Made by a program: the position numbers and the translations under genes
The notes under the pieces: generated by a model
Database searches by the model: none
What the model was told of the DNA's origin: nothing
What the model saw: only the letters and a program-made list of their open reading frames with translations
Shown: piece after piece, positions 1 through 12,459 of the stretch
Layout of the letters: every line of letters starts with the position of its first letter
Numbering within the stretch: the stretch's first letter is position 1
Source: Pseudomonas persica
GTDB lineage: Bacteria; Pseudomonadota; Gammaproteobacteria; Pseudomonadales; Pseudomonadaceae
Length of the DNA: 64,000 nt
Direction: 5' to 3'
NCBI RefSeq assembly: GCF_900291015.1
Contig: NZ_OLKL01000039.1
Location: 62,238 to 126,237, forward strand

Positions 1-1123
1 GCGCCACCAGGTCATGCCAAGGCAGGTTACTGGTGCCATCCTTCAGGTGCCCGGTCACGAAACGCACCGACTGGGCATAGTCGCGGTGAGTCAGCGGAAT
101 CCCGCCATAGGCGGAACACCCGCTGGCCGCGGTAATGCCCGGCACCACCTGGAACGGGATGCCATGCTCGGCCAGCTCCTCGATCTCTTCGCCACCGCGG
201 CCGAAGATGAACGGATCGCCGCCCTTCAGGCGCAGCACCCGCTTGCCCTGCCGAGCCAGATCGACCAGCAGGCGGTTGATCTGGTCCTGCGGTACGGAAT
301 GATCGGCGCGACGCTTGCCCACGTAGATGCGCTCGGCATCACGCCGGCACATCTCGATGATCGCCGGTGCCACCAGGCGGTCGTACAGCACCACGTCGGC
401 CTGCTGCATCAGGCGCAAGGCGCGGAAGGTCAGCAAGTCCGGATCGCCCGGTCCCGCACCCACCAAGTACACCTCACCACCCTGCTGCACCGGTGCACCA
501 TCGACCATCGCCTGCAACAGGCGCTCGGCCTCGGCGCCCTGCCCAGCCAATTGGCGCTCGGCAACCGGCCCCTGGAACACGGTTTCCCAGAAGCCGCGGC
601 GCTGGTTGACGTCCGGGTACAGGGCCTTGACCTTGTCGCGGAAACGTGCGGCCAGGCCGGCCAGTTCGCCATAGGCGGACGGGATCCACGCCTCCAGTTT
701 GGCGCGAATCAAGCGCGCCAGCACCGGGGCATCACCGCCACTGGACACCGCCACCACCAATGGCGAACGGTCGACGATCGCCGGGAAGATCACCGTGCAC
801 AGGGCCGGCGCATCCACCACGTTGACCGGCAGGCTCAGCGCCTGCGCATCCGCCGACACCTGGGCATTGAGCCCAGGGTCGTCGGTGGCCGCGATCACCA
901 GCCGGCAACCGACCAGGTCGGCTGCCTGATAGCCACGCACCAGCACCTCGCCGCCAGCTTCCCGGGCAAGCGCCGCCAACTGGCCGTCGACATCCGGTGC
1001 CACCACGCGCAGCGCGGCGCCGGCATCGGCCAGCAGGCGCGCCTTGCGCAAGGCGATCTCACCGCCGCCGACAACCAGCACGCGGCCGCCCTGCAGTTTG
1101 TGGAACAGCGGCAGGTAATCCAT
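1..1123 (-). CDS. cysG: siroheme synthase CysG (3' end outside window)
   Basis: Multifunctional siroheme synthase, which methylates uroporphyrinogen III, oxidises precorrin-2 and inserts iron to make the cofactor of sulfite and nitrite reductases in the cytoplasm. The 374 codons in the window cover the N-terminal NAD-binding dehydrogenase/ferrochelatase part (glycine-rich VVGGGEIALRKA near residues 16-27), the dimerisation region, and most of the SAM-dependent methyltransferase domain (LVGAGPGDPDLLT near residue 220, then RLKGGDPFIFGRGGEE). Roughly the last 90 residues lie beyond position 1. The ATG follows the serS stop codon directly (TAAATG), so the gene is probably translated by coupling to serS as the last visible member of the lolA-rarA-crcB-serS-cysG run. 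Family identity is clear. Confidence 0.95.
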   Translation of the reverse strand, partial: MDYLPLFHKLQGGRVLVVGGGEIALRKARLLADAGAALRVVAPDVDGQLAALAREAGGEVLVRGYQAADLVGCRLVIAATDDPGLNAQVSADAQALSLPVNVVDAPALCTVIFPAIVDRSPLVVAVSSGGDAPVLARLIRAKLEAWIPSAYGELAGLAARFRDKVKALYPDVNQRRGFWETVFQGPVAERQLAGQGAEAERLLQAMVDGAPVQQGGEVYLVGAGPGDPDLLTFRALRLMQQADVVLYDRLVAPAIIEMCRRDAERIYVGKRRADHSVPQDQINRLLVDLARQGKRVLRLKGGDPFIFGRGGEEIEELAEHGIPFQVVPGITAASGCSAYGGIPLTHRDYAQSVRFVTGHLKDGTSNLPWHDLVA

Positions 1124-2404
<1,281 letters not shown>

Positions 2405-2434
2405 ATCGTTCTCTCGTTATGTGTAGGTGTTGGT

Positions 2435-2809
2435 TCAGAATCGGGTCAGGGACAGGCCGGCCCAGGTCGCGAGCAGCCCGCCCACCACGCTGATACCGGT
2501 ATAGCCCAAAGCCAGGGGCACTTGCCCGCTTTCCAGCAGGCGTACGGTATCCAGCGAAAAGGAGGAAAAAGTCGTCAGGCCGCCGAGGAAACCGACGATC
2601 AGCCCGGCGCGCAGCTCGACCGGCACGATCGGCTTGTGCAGGAACAGGCCATAAAGCAGGCCGATCAGCAGGCAGCCAATCAGGTTGACCGCCAGCGTAC
2701 CGAGATAGAAGTGCCGTGGCCAGTGGGTAGCCACCCAGTTGGTGGCAGCAAAACGCAACAAGGTACCGGCAATACCGCCCGCGCTGACGGCGGCAATCAG
2801 TGCAATCAC
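2435..2809 (-). CDS. crcB: CrcB/Fluc fluoride ion channel
   Basis: Small inner-membrane fluoride exporter of the Fluc family, which works as a dual-topology dimer. It is 124 residues with four hydrophobic segments and the family signature GGLTTFSSFSLDT near residue 75, plus the conserved Asn in AVNLIGC. Its ATG overlaps the rarA stop (ATGA), so it is translationally coupled inside a housekeeping operon. No fluoride riboswitch can precede it, because its upstream sequence is rarA coding DNA. Expression is therefore probably constitutive rather than fluoride-induced. Confidence 0.94.
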   Translation of the reverse strand: MIALIAAVSAGGIAGTLLRFAATNWVATHWPRHFYLGTLAVNLIGCLLIGLLYGLFLHKPIVPVELRAGLIVGFLGGLTTFSSFSLDTVRLLESGQVPLALGYTGISVVGGLLATWAGLSLTRF

Positions 2810-4131
2810 GGCTTTCTCCGTTGGCGGGGGCTGTTGCGGTCAAGGTCGGCCAGGTGGCGCAGCTTCTCGCCAATCTTCAGCTCCAGGCCGCGGGGCACCG
2901 GCTGGTAGTACTGGCGCGGCTCGAGCTCATCGGGGAAGTAATCTTCGCCGGCGGCATAGGCGTCGGGCTCGTCGTGGGCATAGCGGTACTCGTCGCCATA
3001 GCCCAACTGCTTCATCAGCTTGGTCGGGGCGTTGCGCAGGTGCAGCGGCACTTCCAGCGAGCCATGCTCGGCAGCCTCGCGCAGGGCGGTCTTGAAGCCC
3101 ATGTACACCGCGTTGCTCTTCGGTGCACAGGCGAGATAGGTGATGGCCTGGGCCACCGCCAGTTCGCCCTCGGGGCTGCCCAGACGCTCTTGCACATCCC
3201 AGGCCGCCAGGCACAGGCTGAGCGCGCGCGGGTCGGCGTTGCCGATGTCTTCGCTGGCCATGCGCACCACGCGACGGGCGATGTACAGCGGGTCACAGCC
3301 ACCGTCGAGCATGCGCGCAAACCAGTACAGGGCGCCATCGGGGTTGGAGCCACGCACCGATTTGTGCAGCGCGGAAATCTGGTCGTAGAACGCCTCGCCG
3401 CCCTTGTCGAAGCGGCGACGGCTGTCACCGAGCAGGCTCTGCAGCATCTCGATGTCGATCTCGCTGCCGTCTTCCGCCAGGTCCGAGGCGTTCTCGAGGA
3501 AGTTGAGCATACGCCGGCCATCGCCATCGGCGGCAGCCATCAGCATCTTGAACGCGTCGTCGCCAACCCGCAGGTTGCGCTTGCCCAGGCCGCGCTCTTC
3601 AGTCAGCGCGCGGTTGACCAGCTTGCGCAGCGCCGCCTCGTCCAGGCTTTTGAGCACATATACCCGCGCCCGCGACAGCAGTGCGTTGTTCAGCTCGAAC
3701 GACGGGTTTTCGGTGGTGGCGCCAATGAACAGCAGGGTGCCGTCTTCCACATAGGGCAGGAAGGCATCCTGCTGCGACTTGTTGAAACGGTGCACTTCGT
3801 CGACGAACAGGATGGTGCGGCGGCCGTACTGGCCAGCCTGCTGCTTGGCCACCTCGACCGCCTGGCGGATTTCCTTCACCCCGGCCAGCACCGCCGACAC
3901 CGTTTCGAAGTGCGCATCGCAGAACTGCGCCAGCAACCGCGCAAGGGTGGTCTTGCCTACCCCCGGCGGCCCCCAGAAGATCATCGAGTGCAGCGCACCC
4001 TGCTCCAGCGCCTCGCGCAGCGGTTTACCGCGCGCCAGCAGGTGCTCCTGGCCGACGTACTCGTCCAGGTTGGACGGGCGCAGGCGAGCGGCCAGGGGCT
4101 GGGCGACAGGTTCGCTTCGAAACAGGTCCAT
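2806..4131 (-). CDS. rarA: replication-associated recombination protein RarA (MgsA)
   Basis: AAA+ ATPase related to the clamp-loader and RuvB families that acts at stalled replication forks. It has 441 residues. Walker A is GPPGVGKTT (about residue 54) and Walker B/DEAD-like box is FVDEVHRF; sensor residues follow in IGATTENPSFELN. The C-terminal half carries the MgsA tetramerisation domain (RMLDGGCDPLYIARRVVRMA). It lies 12 bp after lolA and overlaps crcB by 4 bp. The lolA-rarA-serS order is conserved in gammaproteobacteria. Confidence 0.97.
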   Translation of the reverse strand: MDLFRSEPVAQPLAARLRPSNLDEYVGQEHLLARGKPLREALEQGALHSMIFWGPPGVGKTTLARLLAQFCDAHFETVSAVLAGVKEIRQAVEVAKQQAGQYGRRTILFVDEVHRFNKSQQDAFLPYVEDGTLLFIGATTENPSFELNNALLSRARVYVLKSLDEAALRKLVNRALTEERGLGKRNLRVGDDAFKMLMAAADGDGRRMLNFLENASDLAEDGSEIDIEMLQSLLGDSRRRFDKGGEAFYDQISALHKSVRGSNPDGALYWFARMLDGGCDPLYIARRVVRMASEDIGNADPRALSLCLAAWDVQERLGSPEGELAVAQAITYLACAPKSNAVYMGFKTALREAAEHGSLEVPLHLRNAPTKLMKQLGYGDEYRYAHDEPDAYAAGEDYFPDELEPRQYYQPVPRGLELKIGEKLRHLADLDRNSPRQRRKP

Positions 4132-4143
4132 GGCGAGCTCTGG

Positions 4144-4779
4144 TTACTCCTTGATGACGTCCGCGCCTTCGGGGATGTCGAACTTGAACTTGCTGTCCGG
4201 CACCGCCTGGTTGGCTTTCACGCCATTGAACAGGATGTTGGTGCGCTGGCCGACGCTGTCGATCAGTTGCATGTCGTTGATCAGGCCCTTGCGGAACGAC
4301 ACGCGCAGCGAGTCGAACAGGGTGTCCTTGGTCTTCGGCTTGAGGGTGAAGTCCATCACTTCGCCCTGCTCCTTCGAGCTGATGTCGAAGCTCTGGCTGA
4401 TCTTCGACACATCACCGGACAGCAGCAGCGCCGGGGTCTGGTTCAGGCGCTGGTCGAGCTTCTTGATGGTGGCCTGCTCCAGGTCCGGGTCCCACAGGGT
4501 GACGTTCCTGCCGTCGGAGACCACCACCTGCTCCTGCGGTGCATCGGTGTGCCAGTAGAACAGGCCCGGGCGCTTGACGGTCATCTTGCCGGAGGTTTCC
4601 TGCAGGCTGGTGCCACCGGCGTCCAGGGTCAGCTGGGAGAAGTTGGCCTCGATGGTCTGCGACTTTTCCAGCAATTGGGTCAGGCGTTGTACATCTTGCT
4701 CACCGGCATAAGCCGAAACGGTAGCCGACACAGAAGCCGCGGCCAGGGCAGAAACCAACAGCATGCGAATCGCGCGCAT
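4144..4779 (-). CDS. lolA: outer-membrane lipoprotein carrier LolA
   Basis: Periplasmic chaperone that carries lipoproteins from the LolCDE transporter to LolB at the outer membrane. I chose the ATG at 4779 because GAGGACT lies just upstream at good spacing and the product (211 residues) then begins with a clean signal peptide, MRAIRMLLVSALAAASVSA, cleaved before AGEQDVQRL. An upstream in-frame ATG at 4791 lacks a ribosome site. The mature part has the LolA pattern: SQLTLDAGG, GKMTVKRPGLFYW and VVSDGRNVTLWDPDLEQ. It is first in the lolA-rarA-crcB-serS-cysG run and is separated from ftsK by a hairpin terminator. Confidence 0.95.
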   Translation of the reverse strand: MRAIRMLLVSALAAASVSATVSAYAGEQDVQRLTQLLEKSQTIEANFSQLTLDAGGTSLQETSGKMTVKRPGLFYWHTDAPQEQVVVSDGRNVTLWDPDLEQATIKKLDQRLNQTPALLLSGDVSKISQSFDISSKEQGEVMDFTLKPKTKDTLFDSLRVSFRKGLINDMQLIDSVGQRTNILFNGVKANQAVPDSKFKFDIPEGADVIKE

Positions 4780-4799
4780 GGGAGTCCTCATCGAGCATT

Positions 4800-4831
4800 G
4801 AAAAGACCGGGCGCCACCGTTGGCGCCCGGC
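4800..4831 (-). terminator. rho-independent terminator after ftsK
   Basis: A perfect 10-bp inverted repeat (CCGGGCGCCA at 4807-4816, TGGCGCCCGG at 4821-4830, 4-nt loop) is followed on the minus strand by TCTTTTC. It lies 11 bp downstream of the ftsK stop and upstream of the lolA start, so it should end ftsK transcription. Confidence 0.8.
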
Positions 4832-4841
4832 AAGGTGTTCA

Positions 4842-7334
4842 TCAGTCGCGCGGGCCGCCCGGGGCAATCACTTCCCGCGAGCCGTTGCTGTTCATGGGGG
4901 TGACCACGCCGGCCATTTCCATGGCTTCGATCATGCGGGCGGCGCGGTTGTAGCCGATCTTCAGTTTGCGCTGCACAGCCGAGATGGAGGCGCGGCGGCT
5001 TTCCAGCACGAACTGCACGGCCTCATCATACAGGGCGTCGCTTTCCGAATCTTCGCCATCGCCACCACCGCCGCCGCCTTCAAAGCCGCTGCCGGCCTCT
5101 TCGACACCGTTGAGGATGTCGTCGTTGTAGTCCGGGGCGCCGCGCAGCTTCCACGCTTCCACCACGCGGTGCACCTCGTCGTCGGAGACGAACGCGCCGT
5201 GCACACGAATCGGCAGGCTGGTGCCCGGCGGCATGTACAGCATGTCACCGTGGCCCAGCAACTGCTCGGCACCACCCTGGTCGATGATGGTCCGCGAGTC
5301 GATCTTGCTCGACACCTGGAACGCCATGCGGGTCGGGATGTTGGCCTTGATCAGGCCGGTAATCACGTCCACCGACGGGCGCTGGGTGGCGAGGATCAGG
5401 TGGATACCGGCCGCACGTGCCTTCTGGGCGATACGGGCGATCAGCTCTTCGACCTTCTTGCCGACGATCATCATCATGTCGGCGAATTCGTCGACCACCA
5501 CCACGATGGTCGGCAGGGTTTTCAGCGCTGGCGGCTCGTCATCCATGCTCTCGCGGCGGTACAGCGGGTCATGGATGATTTCGCCGGCGTCCTCGGCGTC
5601 CTTGATCTTGCGGTTGAAGCCGGCCAGGTTACGCACGCCCATGGCCGCCATCAACTTGTAGCGCCGCTCCATCTCGGCCACGCTCCAGCGCAGGGCGTTG
5701 GCGGCGTCCTTCATGTCGGTGACCACCGGGCACAGCAGGTGCGGAATGCCTTCGTAGATCGACAGTTCGAGCATTTTCGGGTCGATCATGATCAACCGCG
5801 CGTCTTCCGGGCTGGACTTGAACAGGATCGACAGGATCATCGCGTTCACACCCACCGACTTACCGGAACCGGTGGTACCGGCCACCAGCAGGTGCGGCAT
5901 CTTGGCCAGGTCGGTGATCACCGGCTTGCCGCCGATGTCGTGGCCCAGGGCCAGGGTGACCGGCGATTTCTGCTCGTCGTACTGCGGCGTGGCCAGCACT
6001 TCGGAGAAGCGCACCATCTGCCGGTTTTCATTGGGGATCTCGATACCCACGGTAGTCTTGCCGGGAATGACCTCGACCACACGCACACTGGTCACTGCCA
6101 GCGAACGCGCCAGGTCCTTGGCCAGGTTGGCGATGCGGCTGACCTTCACGCCGGCGGCCGGCTGGATTTCGTAGCGGGTAATCACCGGGCCCGGGTGGAT
6201 CGAGTCCACCGTCACTTCCACGCCGAATTCCTTGAGCTTGATTTCCAGCAGCTGGCCGACACCGGCCAGGGATTCCGGGGAGTACTCGATCTTCTTCTGT
6301 TCGGCCGGGTCGAGGATGGAGATCGACGGCAAGGTGCCTTCCACCGCGCTGTCGACGAACAGCGGCGCCTGCTTCTCCTTCATCACCCGCTTGCTCGGCT
6401 CCGGCGCCTTGGCGGGTGTCGGCGGCACGATCATCGGCGCCGCGACAGGTGGTTCGCGGGAGATTATCGGCTCACGTGCTGCCAGCGACTCGCGTGGTAC
6501 CACAGGCTCGCGTGCCAGGGTTGGCTCACGTGGCTCGACACGCTGGGCAGGTGCCTCTTCACGCTTGAAGATGCGCTCGCGCAGCGCCGGTTTGGCCGGC
6601 TCACGCTTGTCGGCAGCCATCGGCGCGGCCTTGACCAGCACCGGTTCATCCTCGCGCAGCTGCGCCTCCAGGCGCTTGCGCTCGTTGCGTGCTTCCCACC
6701 AACGATTGGCGGCGCCCTGTACCAGCTCGAACAGGTCGAGGGTGATCTTGCCGGTCAGGTCCATCACCTTGAACCACGACAGGTCGGTGAACACGGTCAG
6801 GCCGAACAGGAACAGGGCAATGAACATCAGCGTGCTGCCCTGCACGTTCAGCAGGTTGCGCGCCAGGTCGCCCAGGCTCTCGCCCAGTGCGCCTCCGGCG
6901 GAGAACGGCATGCTCGCCGGCGGATGGAAATGGATATGCGCCAGCGCCGCACCAGACAGCACCAGGAACACCAGACCGATCAGCCGCCAGGAGAACAGCC
7001 AGCCGCTCCAGTCCCAGGGCTGGTGGCGTTCGCGGAAGATCTGCCAGGTCTTTATCGCCAGCAACAGCGGGAAGATGTAGGCAAAGTAACCCAGCACCAT
7101 GAACAGAATGTCGGCGAAGTAGGCACCGGCACGCCCGGCGGCGTTCTGCACCTGGTCGACATTGCTGGTGTGGCTGAAGCCCGGGTCCGACGTGTCGTAG
7201 GTCAGCAGCGCCATCCACAGGTACAGGCACAGGGCGCCGACAGCGATCAACGCACCTTCCTTGAGGCGATAATGCAGCTGCTGCCGCCACAGGGGCACGG
7301 GCAAGGGAGCTGGAGTTGCGGTGGATTTCTTCAA
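4842..7334 (-). CDS. ftsK: DNA translocase FtsK
   Basis: Septal DNA pump that segregates chromosome termini and activates XerCD at dif. The product has four N-terminal membrane segments (about residues 25-190), a short Pro/Arg/Glu-rich linker with repeated REP-like residues (EPTLAREP, REPIISREP), then the RecA-like motor with Walker A GTTGSGKSVGVN and Walker B VVVDEFADMMM, and a C-terminal gamma domain (RRASISAVQRKLKIGYNRAARMI) that reads KOPS. No good ATG precedes the conserved start. I chose TTG at 7334 (reading KKSTATPAP), with AGGA upstream, giving 830 residues. An ATG at 7442 would add 36 unlikely residues. Confidence 0.93.
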   Translation of the reverse strand: MKKSTATPAPLPVPLWRQQLHYRLKEGALIAVGALCLYLWMALLTYDTSDPGFSHTSNVDQVQNAAGRAGAYFADILFMVLGYFAYIFPLLLAIKTWQIFRERHQPWDWSGWLFSWRLIGLVFLVLSGAALAHIHFHPPASMPFSAGGALGESLGDLARNLLNVQGSTLMFIALFLFGLTVFTDLSWFKVMDLTGKITLDLFELVQGAANRWWEARNERKRLEAQLREDEPVLVKAAPMAADKREPAKPALRERIFKREEAPAQRVEPREPTLAREPVVPRESLAAREPIISREPPVAAPMIVPPTPAKAPEPSKRVMKEKQAPLFVDSAVEGTLPSISILDPAEQKKIEYSPESLAGVGQLLEIKLKEFGVEVTVDSIHPGPVITRYEIQPAAGVKVSRIANLAKDLARSLAVTSVRVVEVIPGKTTVGIEIPNENRQMVRFSEVLATPQYDEQKSPVTLALGHDIGGKPVITDLAKMPHLLVAGTTGSGKSVGVNAMILSILFKSSPEDARLIMIDPKMLELSIYEGIPHLLCPVVTDMKDAANALRWSVAEMERRYKLMAAMGVRNLAGFNRKIKDAEDAGEIIHDPLYRRESMDDEPPALKTLPTIVVVVDEFADMMMIVGKKVEELIARIAQKARAAGIHLILATQRPSVDVITGLIKANIPTRMAFQVSSKIDSRTIIDQGGAEQLLGHGDMLYMPPGTSLPIRVHGAFVSDDEVHRVVEAWKLRGAPDYNDDILNGVEEAGSGFEGGGGGGDGEDSESDALYDEAVQFVLESRRASISAVQRKLKIGYNRAARMIEAMEMAGVVTPMNSNGSREVIAPGGPRD

Positions 7335-7716
7335 AACGCGTCTATTCCTGCGCGTGCTGCGCGTCCAATAGTGATCGGCCGACGGTGCGGCCAATGAACC
7401 ACTACTTTTAACATTACTGCCCGCCCACTGCCATGACGGCACGCCGTAAGGAGCTTGAGTGGGGGCGACTTTCGTATACCTGCAATTTGAGCACGCATTG
7501 TCTTCTGTGACAAAGGCTTATGCTGTGTTTTTGCACAGGTGTGACAGCAAATGTAGCGGATGGTGCCTGCGGTTTCATGAATGTGTAGGAAATTGTCTAC
7601 TTTCATCGCCTGCGCCGGCCTCATCGCGGGCTCGCCCGCGAAGAGACCAAAGAGATTGACCCTGCTTTGCACCCGCGCCATGCTGCCCTCTCCCCTCCCC
7701 CACCGCACGAAAGACC
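7335..7716. other. intergenic region between divergent ftsK and aat
   Basis: This 382-bp gap holds the ftsK leader, an AT-richer tract (about 7480-7570) suitable for promoters, and one single REP-type palindrome (7612-7648). I see no tRNA and no convincing small gene. Confidence 0.6.
7612..7648. repeat. single REP element, family A
   Basis: GCGCCGGCCTCATCGCGGGC followed by TCGCCCGCGAAGAGA: a lone, diverged copy of the P. putida REP palindrome, with arms CGCGGGC and GCCCGCG. It lacks the usual inverted partner. Confidence 0.75.
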
Positions 7717-8397
7717 ATGCTCACCTGGCTGACCCGCGACTCGCTGACCTTCCCGCCCCTGGAAAAGGCCCTGCACGACCCCAACGGCCTGCTCGCCGCC
7801 GGCGGTGACCTGAGCCCCGAGCGTCTGGTGCAGGCCTATCGCCATGGCTGCTTCCCCTGGTACCAGGACGGCCAGCCGATCCTCTGGTGGTCACCCGACC
7901 CGCGCACGGTACTGTTCCCGGACCAGCTGCACGTGTCGCGCTCGCTGGCCAAGCTGATGCGTCAGGGCCGTTACCAGGTCAGCTTCGACACCGACTTCCC
8001 GGCGGTGATCGCCGCCTGCGCCGCGCCACGTGACTACGCCGACGGCACCTGGATCACCGACACCATGCGCGCCGCCTACTGCGAACTACACCGGCGCGGC
8101 ATCGCCCATTCGGTGGAGGTGCGCCAGGACGGCGAGCTGGTCGGCGGCCTGTATGGCCTGGCCATGGGCCAGCTATTCTTCGGCGAATCGATGTTCAGCC
8201 GCGCCGACAACGCCTCCAAGGTCGGCTTCGTGAGCCTGGTCAACCACCTGCGCCAGGCCGGCTTCGTCCTCATCGACTGCCAGATGCCGACCAACCACCT
8301 GCACAGCCTGGGCGCCCACGCCATCAGCCGCGCCGAGTTCGCCAGCTACCTGGCACGCCACCTCGACCAACCCAACAGCGCCACATGGCTTCCCTAG
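7717..8397 (+). CDS. aat: leucyl/phenylalanyl-tRNA--protein transferase
   Basis: Transfers Leu or Phe from tRNA to N-terminal Arg/Lys of proteins, creating N-degrons for ClpS/ClpAP. It has 226 residues. Family motifs are GLLAAGGDLSPERL near residue 28, GCFPWYQDGQPILWWSPDPR and GGLYGLAMGQLFFGESMFS. It sits next to ate, and clpA/clpS lie 1.2-4 kb away, so the Leu/N-degron pathway is grouped here. Confidence 0.97.
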   Translation: MLTWLTRDSLTFPPLEKALHDPNGLLAAGGDLSPERLVQAYRHGCFPWYQDGQPILWWSPDPRTVLFPDQLHVSRSLAKLMRQGRYQVSFDTDFPAVIAACAAPRDYADGTWITDTMRAAYCELHRRGIAHSVEVRQDGELVGGLYGLAMGQLFFGESMFSRADNASKVGFVSLVNHLRQAGFVLIDCQMPTNHLHSLGAHAISRAEFASYLARHLDQPNSATWLP

Positions 8398-8453
8398 GCG
8401 AGTTCCCATAGCTGGCTTACACTTAAAGCAAAGTCTCACCGAGGGGGTTGATC

Positions 8454-9161
8454 ATGACAGAGTTGGCGCGGTTGAAGTTCTATGCCACTCAGCCCCACTC
8501 CTGCAGCTACCTGCCCGACGAACAGGCAACCACGCTGTTCCTCGACCCCAGCCAGCCGATGGACGTGCACGTGTACGCCGACTTGTCGGAAATGGGCTTT
8601 CGTCGCAGTGGCGACCACCTGTACCGCCCGCACTGCCAGAACTGCAATGCCTGCGTGCCGGCACGCATCCCGGCGGCGCGCTTCATCCCCAACCGCCAGC
8701 AACGGCGCATCCTCAAGCGCAACGCCGACCTGACCGTGAGCGCGGCACGCCCGGCGTTCAAGGAAGAATACTTCGAGCTGTACCGGCGCTATATCGAAAC
8801 ACGCCACGCCGACGGTGACATGTACCCGCCCAGCCGCGACCAGTTTTCCACTTTCCTGGTACGCGACCTGCCGTTCTGCTGGTTCTACGAGTTCCGCCTG
8901 GAAGGCCGCCTGATGGCGGTAGCAGTGTGCGACCTGCTGCCCAACGGCCTGTCGGCAGTGTACACCTTCTACGAGCCGGACGAAGAACGCCGCAGCCTGG
9001 GCCGCTTCGCCATCCTCTGGCAGATCACCGAAGCCCTGCGCCAGAACCTGGAAGCGGTTTACCTGGGTTACTGGATCAAGAACTGCAAGAAAATGAACTA
9101 CAAGACGCAGTATCGGCCTATCGAGCTGTTGATAAATCAGCGCTGGGTCACCCTCAACTGA
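8454..9161 (+). CDS. bpt: aspartate/glutamate leucyltransferase Bpt (Ate-type)
   Basis: Bacterial arginyl-transferase-like enzyme that adds Leu to N-terminal Asp or Glu, feeding the ClpS N-degron pathway. ATG at 8454 is preceded by GAGGGGG at 8441-8447; an in-frame TTG at 8448 is less likely. The product is 235 residues. The conserved cysteine cluster HCQNCNACVPARIP lies at residues 63-76, and the C-terminus has the family pattern YLGYWIKNCKKMNYKTQYRP. It is 56 bp after aat in the same direction. Confidence 0.95.
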   Translation: MTELARLKFYATQPHSCSYLPDEQATTLFLDPSQPMDVHVYADLSEMGFRRSGDHLYRPHCQNCNACVPARIPAARFIPNRQQRRILKRNADLTVSAARPAFKEEYFELYRRYIETRHADGDMYPPSRDQFSTFLVRDLPFCWFYEFRLEGRLMAVAVCDLLPNGLSAVYTFYEPDEERRSLGRFAILWQITEALRQNLEAVYLGYWIKNCKKMNYKTQYRPIELLINQRWVTLN

Positions 9162-9167
9162 AAGGCA

Positions 9168-9197
9168 TTGGCTTGATACACACTTTTCGGGCATAAT
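9168..9197 (+). promoter_or_regulatory. candidate sigma-70 promoter of infA
   Basis: TTGGCT at 9168-9173 and CATAAT at 9192-9197 are separated by 18 bp, about 66 bp before the infA start. This is a pattern match only. Confidence 0.45.
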
Positions 9198-9263
9198 CCA
9201 CGCCACTTTTTTGCCCGGTGCGGTTATGCGTCGGGCCAACACTGGATCCGAGGGCTCTACTGC

Positions 9264-9482
9264 ATGTCGAAAGAAGACAGCTTCGAAATGGAAGGCACTG
9301 TCGTCGACACCCTGCCCAACACCATGTTCCGCGTGGAGTTGGAAAACGGGCACGTCGTAACCGCGCACATCTCCGGAAAGATGCGCAAGAACTACATCCG
9401 TATTCTCACTGGCGACAAGGTCCGCGTCGAACTGACGCCCTACGACCTGAGCAAGGGCCGCATCACTTACCGTGCGCGTTAA
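9264..9482 (+). CDS. infA: translation initiation factor IF-1
   Basis: S1/OB-fold factor that binds the ribosomal A site during initiation. The 72-residue length is standard, with the expected [20 protein letters not shown] start and [20 protein letters not shown] core. It has its own candidate promoter and a strong terminator, so it is probably a single-gene unit. Confidence 0.98.
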
Positions 9483-9498
9483 GCTCAAGCCATGAAAA

Positions 9499-9524
9499 AG
9501 CCCGGCATGTGCCGGGCTTTTTTG
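9499..9524 (+). terminator. rho-independent terminator after infA
   Basis: GCCCGGC (9500-9506), loop ATGT, GCCGGGC (9511-9517), then six T. It lies 18 bp after the infA stop. Confidence 0.9.
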
Positions 9525-9540
9525 TGCCTTCAAGATTGCA

Positions 9541-9561
9541 GGGGGCCGCCTTGCGGCCCCA
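9541..9561 (-). terminator. hairpin after clpA
   Basis: GGGGCCGC (9542-9549), 3-nt loop, GCGGCCCC (9553-9560), 5 bp beyond the clpA stop on the minus strand. There is no T tract, so it may only protect the 3' end or act weakly. The infA terminator is just beyond. Confidence 0.45.
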
Positions 9562-9565
9562 GCCA

Positions 9566-11836
<2,271 letters not shown>

Positions 11837-11866
11837 AGCTTCACCTCATACCCAAGTGGTCGGCGA

Positions 11867-12229
11867 TTAACCGTCCTTCTCGATTTCACAGAGTAGCGGA
11901 TGCTGGCTTTCCCTGGCGTATTGGTTGACCTGCATAGCCTTTGTTTCGGCGATGTCACGGGTAAACAATCCGCACACTGCCCGCCCTTCGGTATGGACGG
12001 TCAGCATGATCTTGGTCGCCAGCTCGCGGTTCAGATTGAAGAACGTCTCGAGCACTTCGACGACGAAATCCATTGGCGTGTAGTCATCGTTGAACAAAAC
12101 CACCTTGTACATCGGTGGCGCCTGCAGGATCGGCTTGGCTTCCTGAACTGCAAGACCTGAGCCGTCGTCCTCATTCGATTGCGGGCGATCCTGATTGAAT
12201 GTTAGTCGAATCTCACTAGGTGCATGCAT
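11867..12229 (-). CDS. clpS: ClpAP adaptor ClpS
   Basis: Adaptor that binds N-terminal Leu/Phe/Trp/Tyr residues and delivers substrates to ClpA. It is 120 residues with a flexible N-terminal arm (about 35 residues) and the core YKVVLFNDDYTPMDFVVEVL, which includes the N-degron pocket residues N-D-D-Y-T-P-M-D, followed by VHTEGRAVCGLFTRDIAETK. The gene is divergent from cspD across 230 bp, which must contain both promoters. Confidence 0.97.
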   Translation of the reverse strand: MHAPSEIRLTFNQDRPQSNEDDGSGLAVQEAKPILQAPPMYKVVLFNDDYTPMDFVVEVLETFFNLNRELATKIMLTVHTEGRAVCGLFTRDIAETKAMQVNQYARESQHPLLCEIEKDG

Positions 12230-12459
12230 GGAAAGAATTTCATCATGAGCGACAGGTTAAGGTTGTGGGTTGACTGCGAAGGGCACGGCCAGCGCAGGCG
12301 CCGGGCGACCTTGACTATCGGCAAAACGGTGTTACAACCAATAAGAACCCACCGTGGTCGATAAAGATCCGCGCAGTCAACCAGATTTTTCGCATGGTTC
12401 GTATGCGGATGAAGTGGATGATACTCCAGTGATGGAGTCCTTTGCAGAGGGACATAGGG

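Noticed and set aside
2405..2434. Fluoride riboswitch for crcB
   Set aside because: The crcB start lies within the rarA stop overlap, leaving no leader; no riboswitch pattern is seen.
9483..9565. tRNA-Ser gene between infA and clpA, as in E. coli and P. aeruginosa neighbourhoods
   Set aside because: The gap is 83 bp and fully occupied by terminator hairpins; no cloverleaf is possible.
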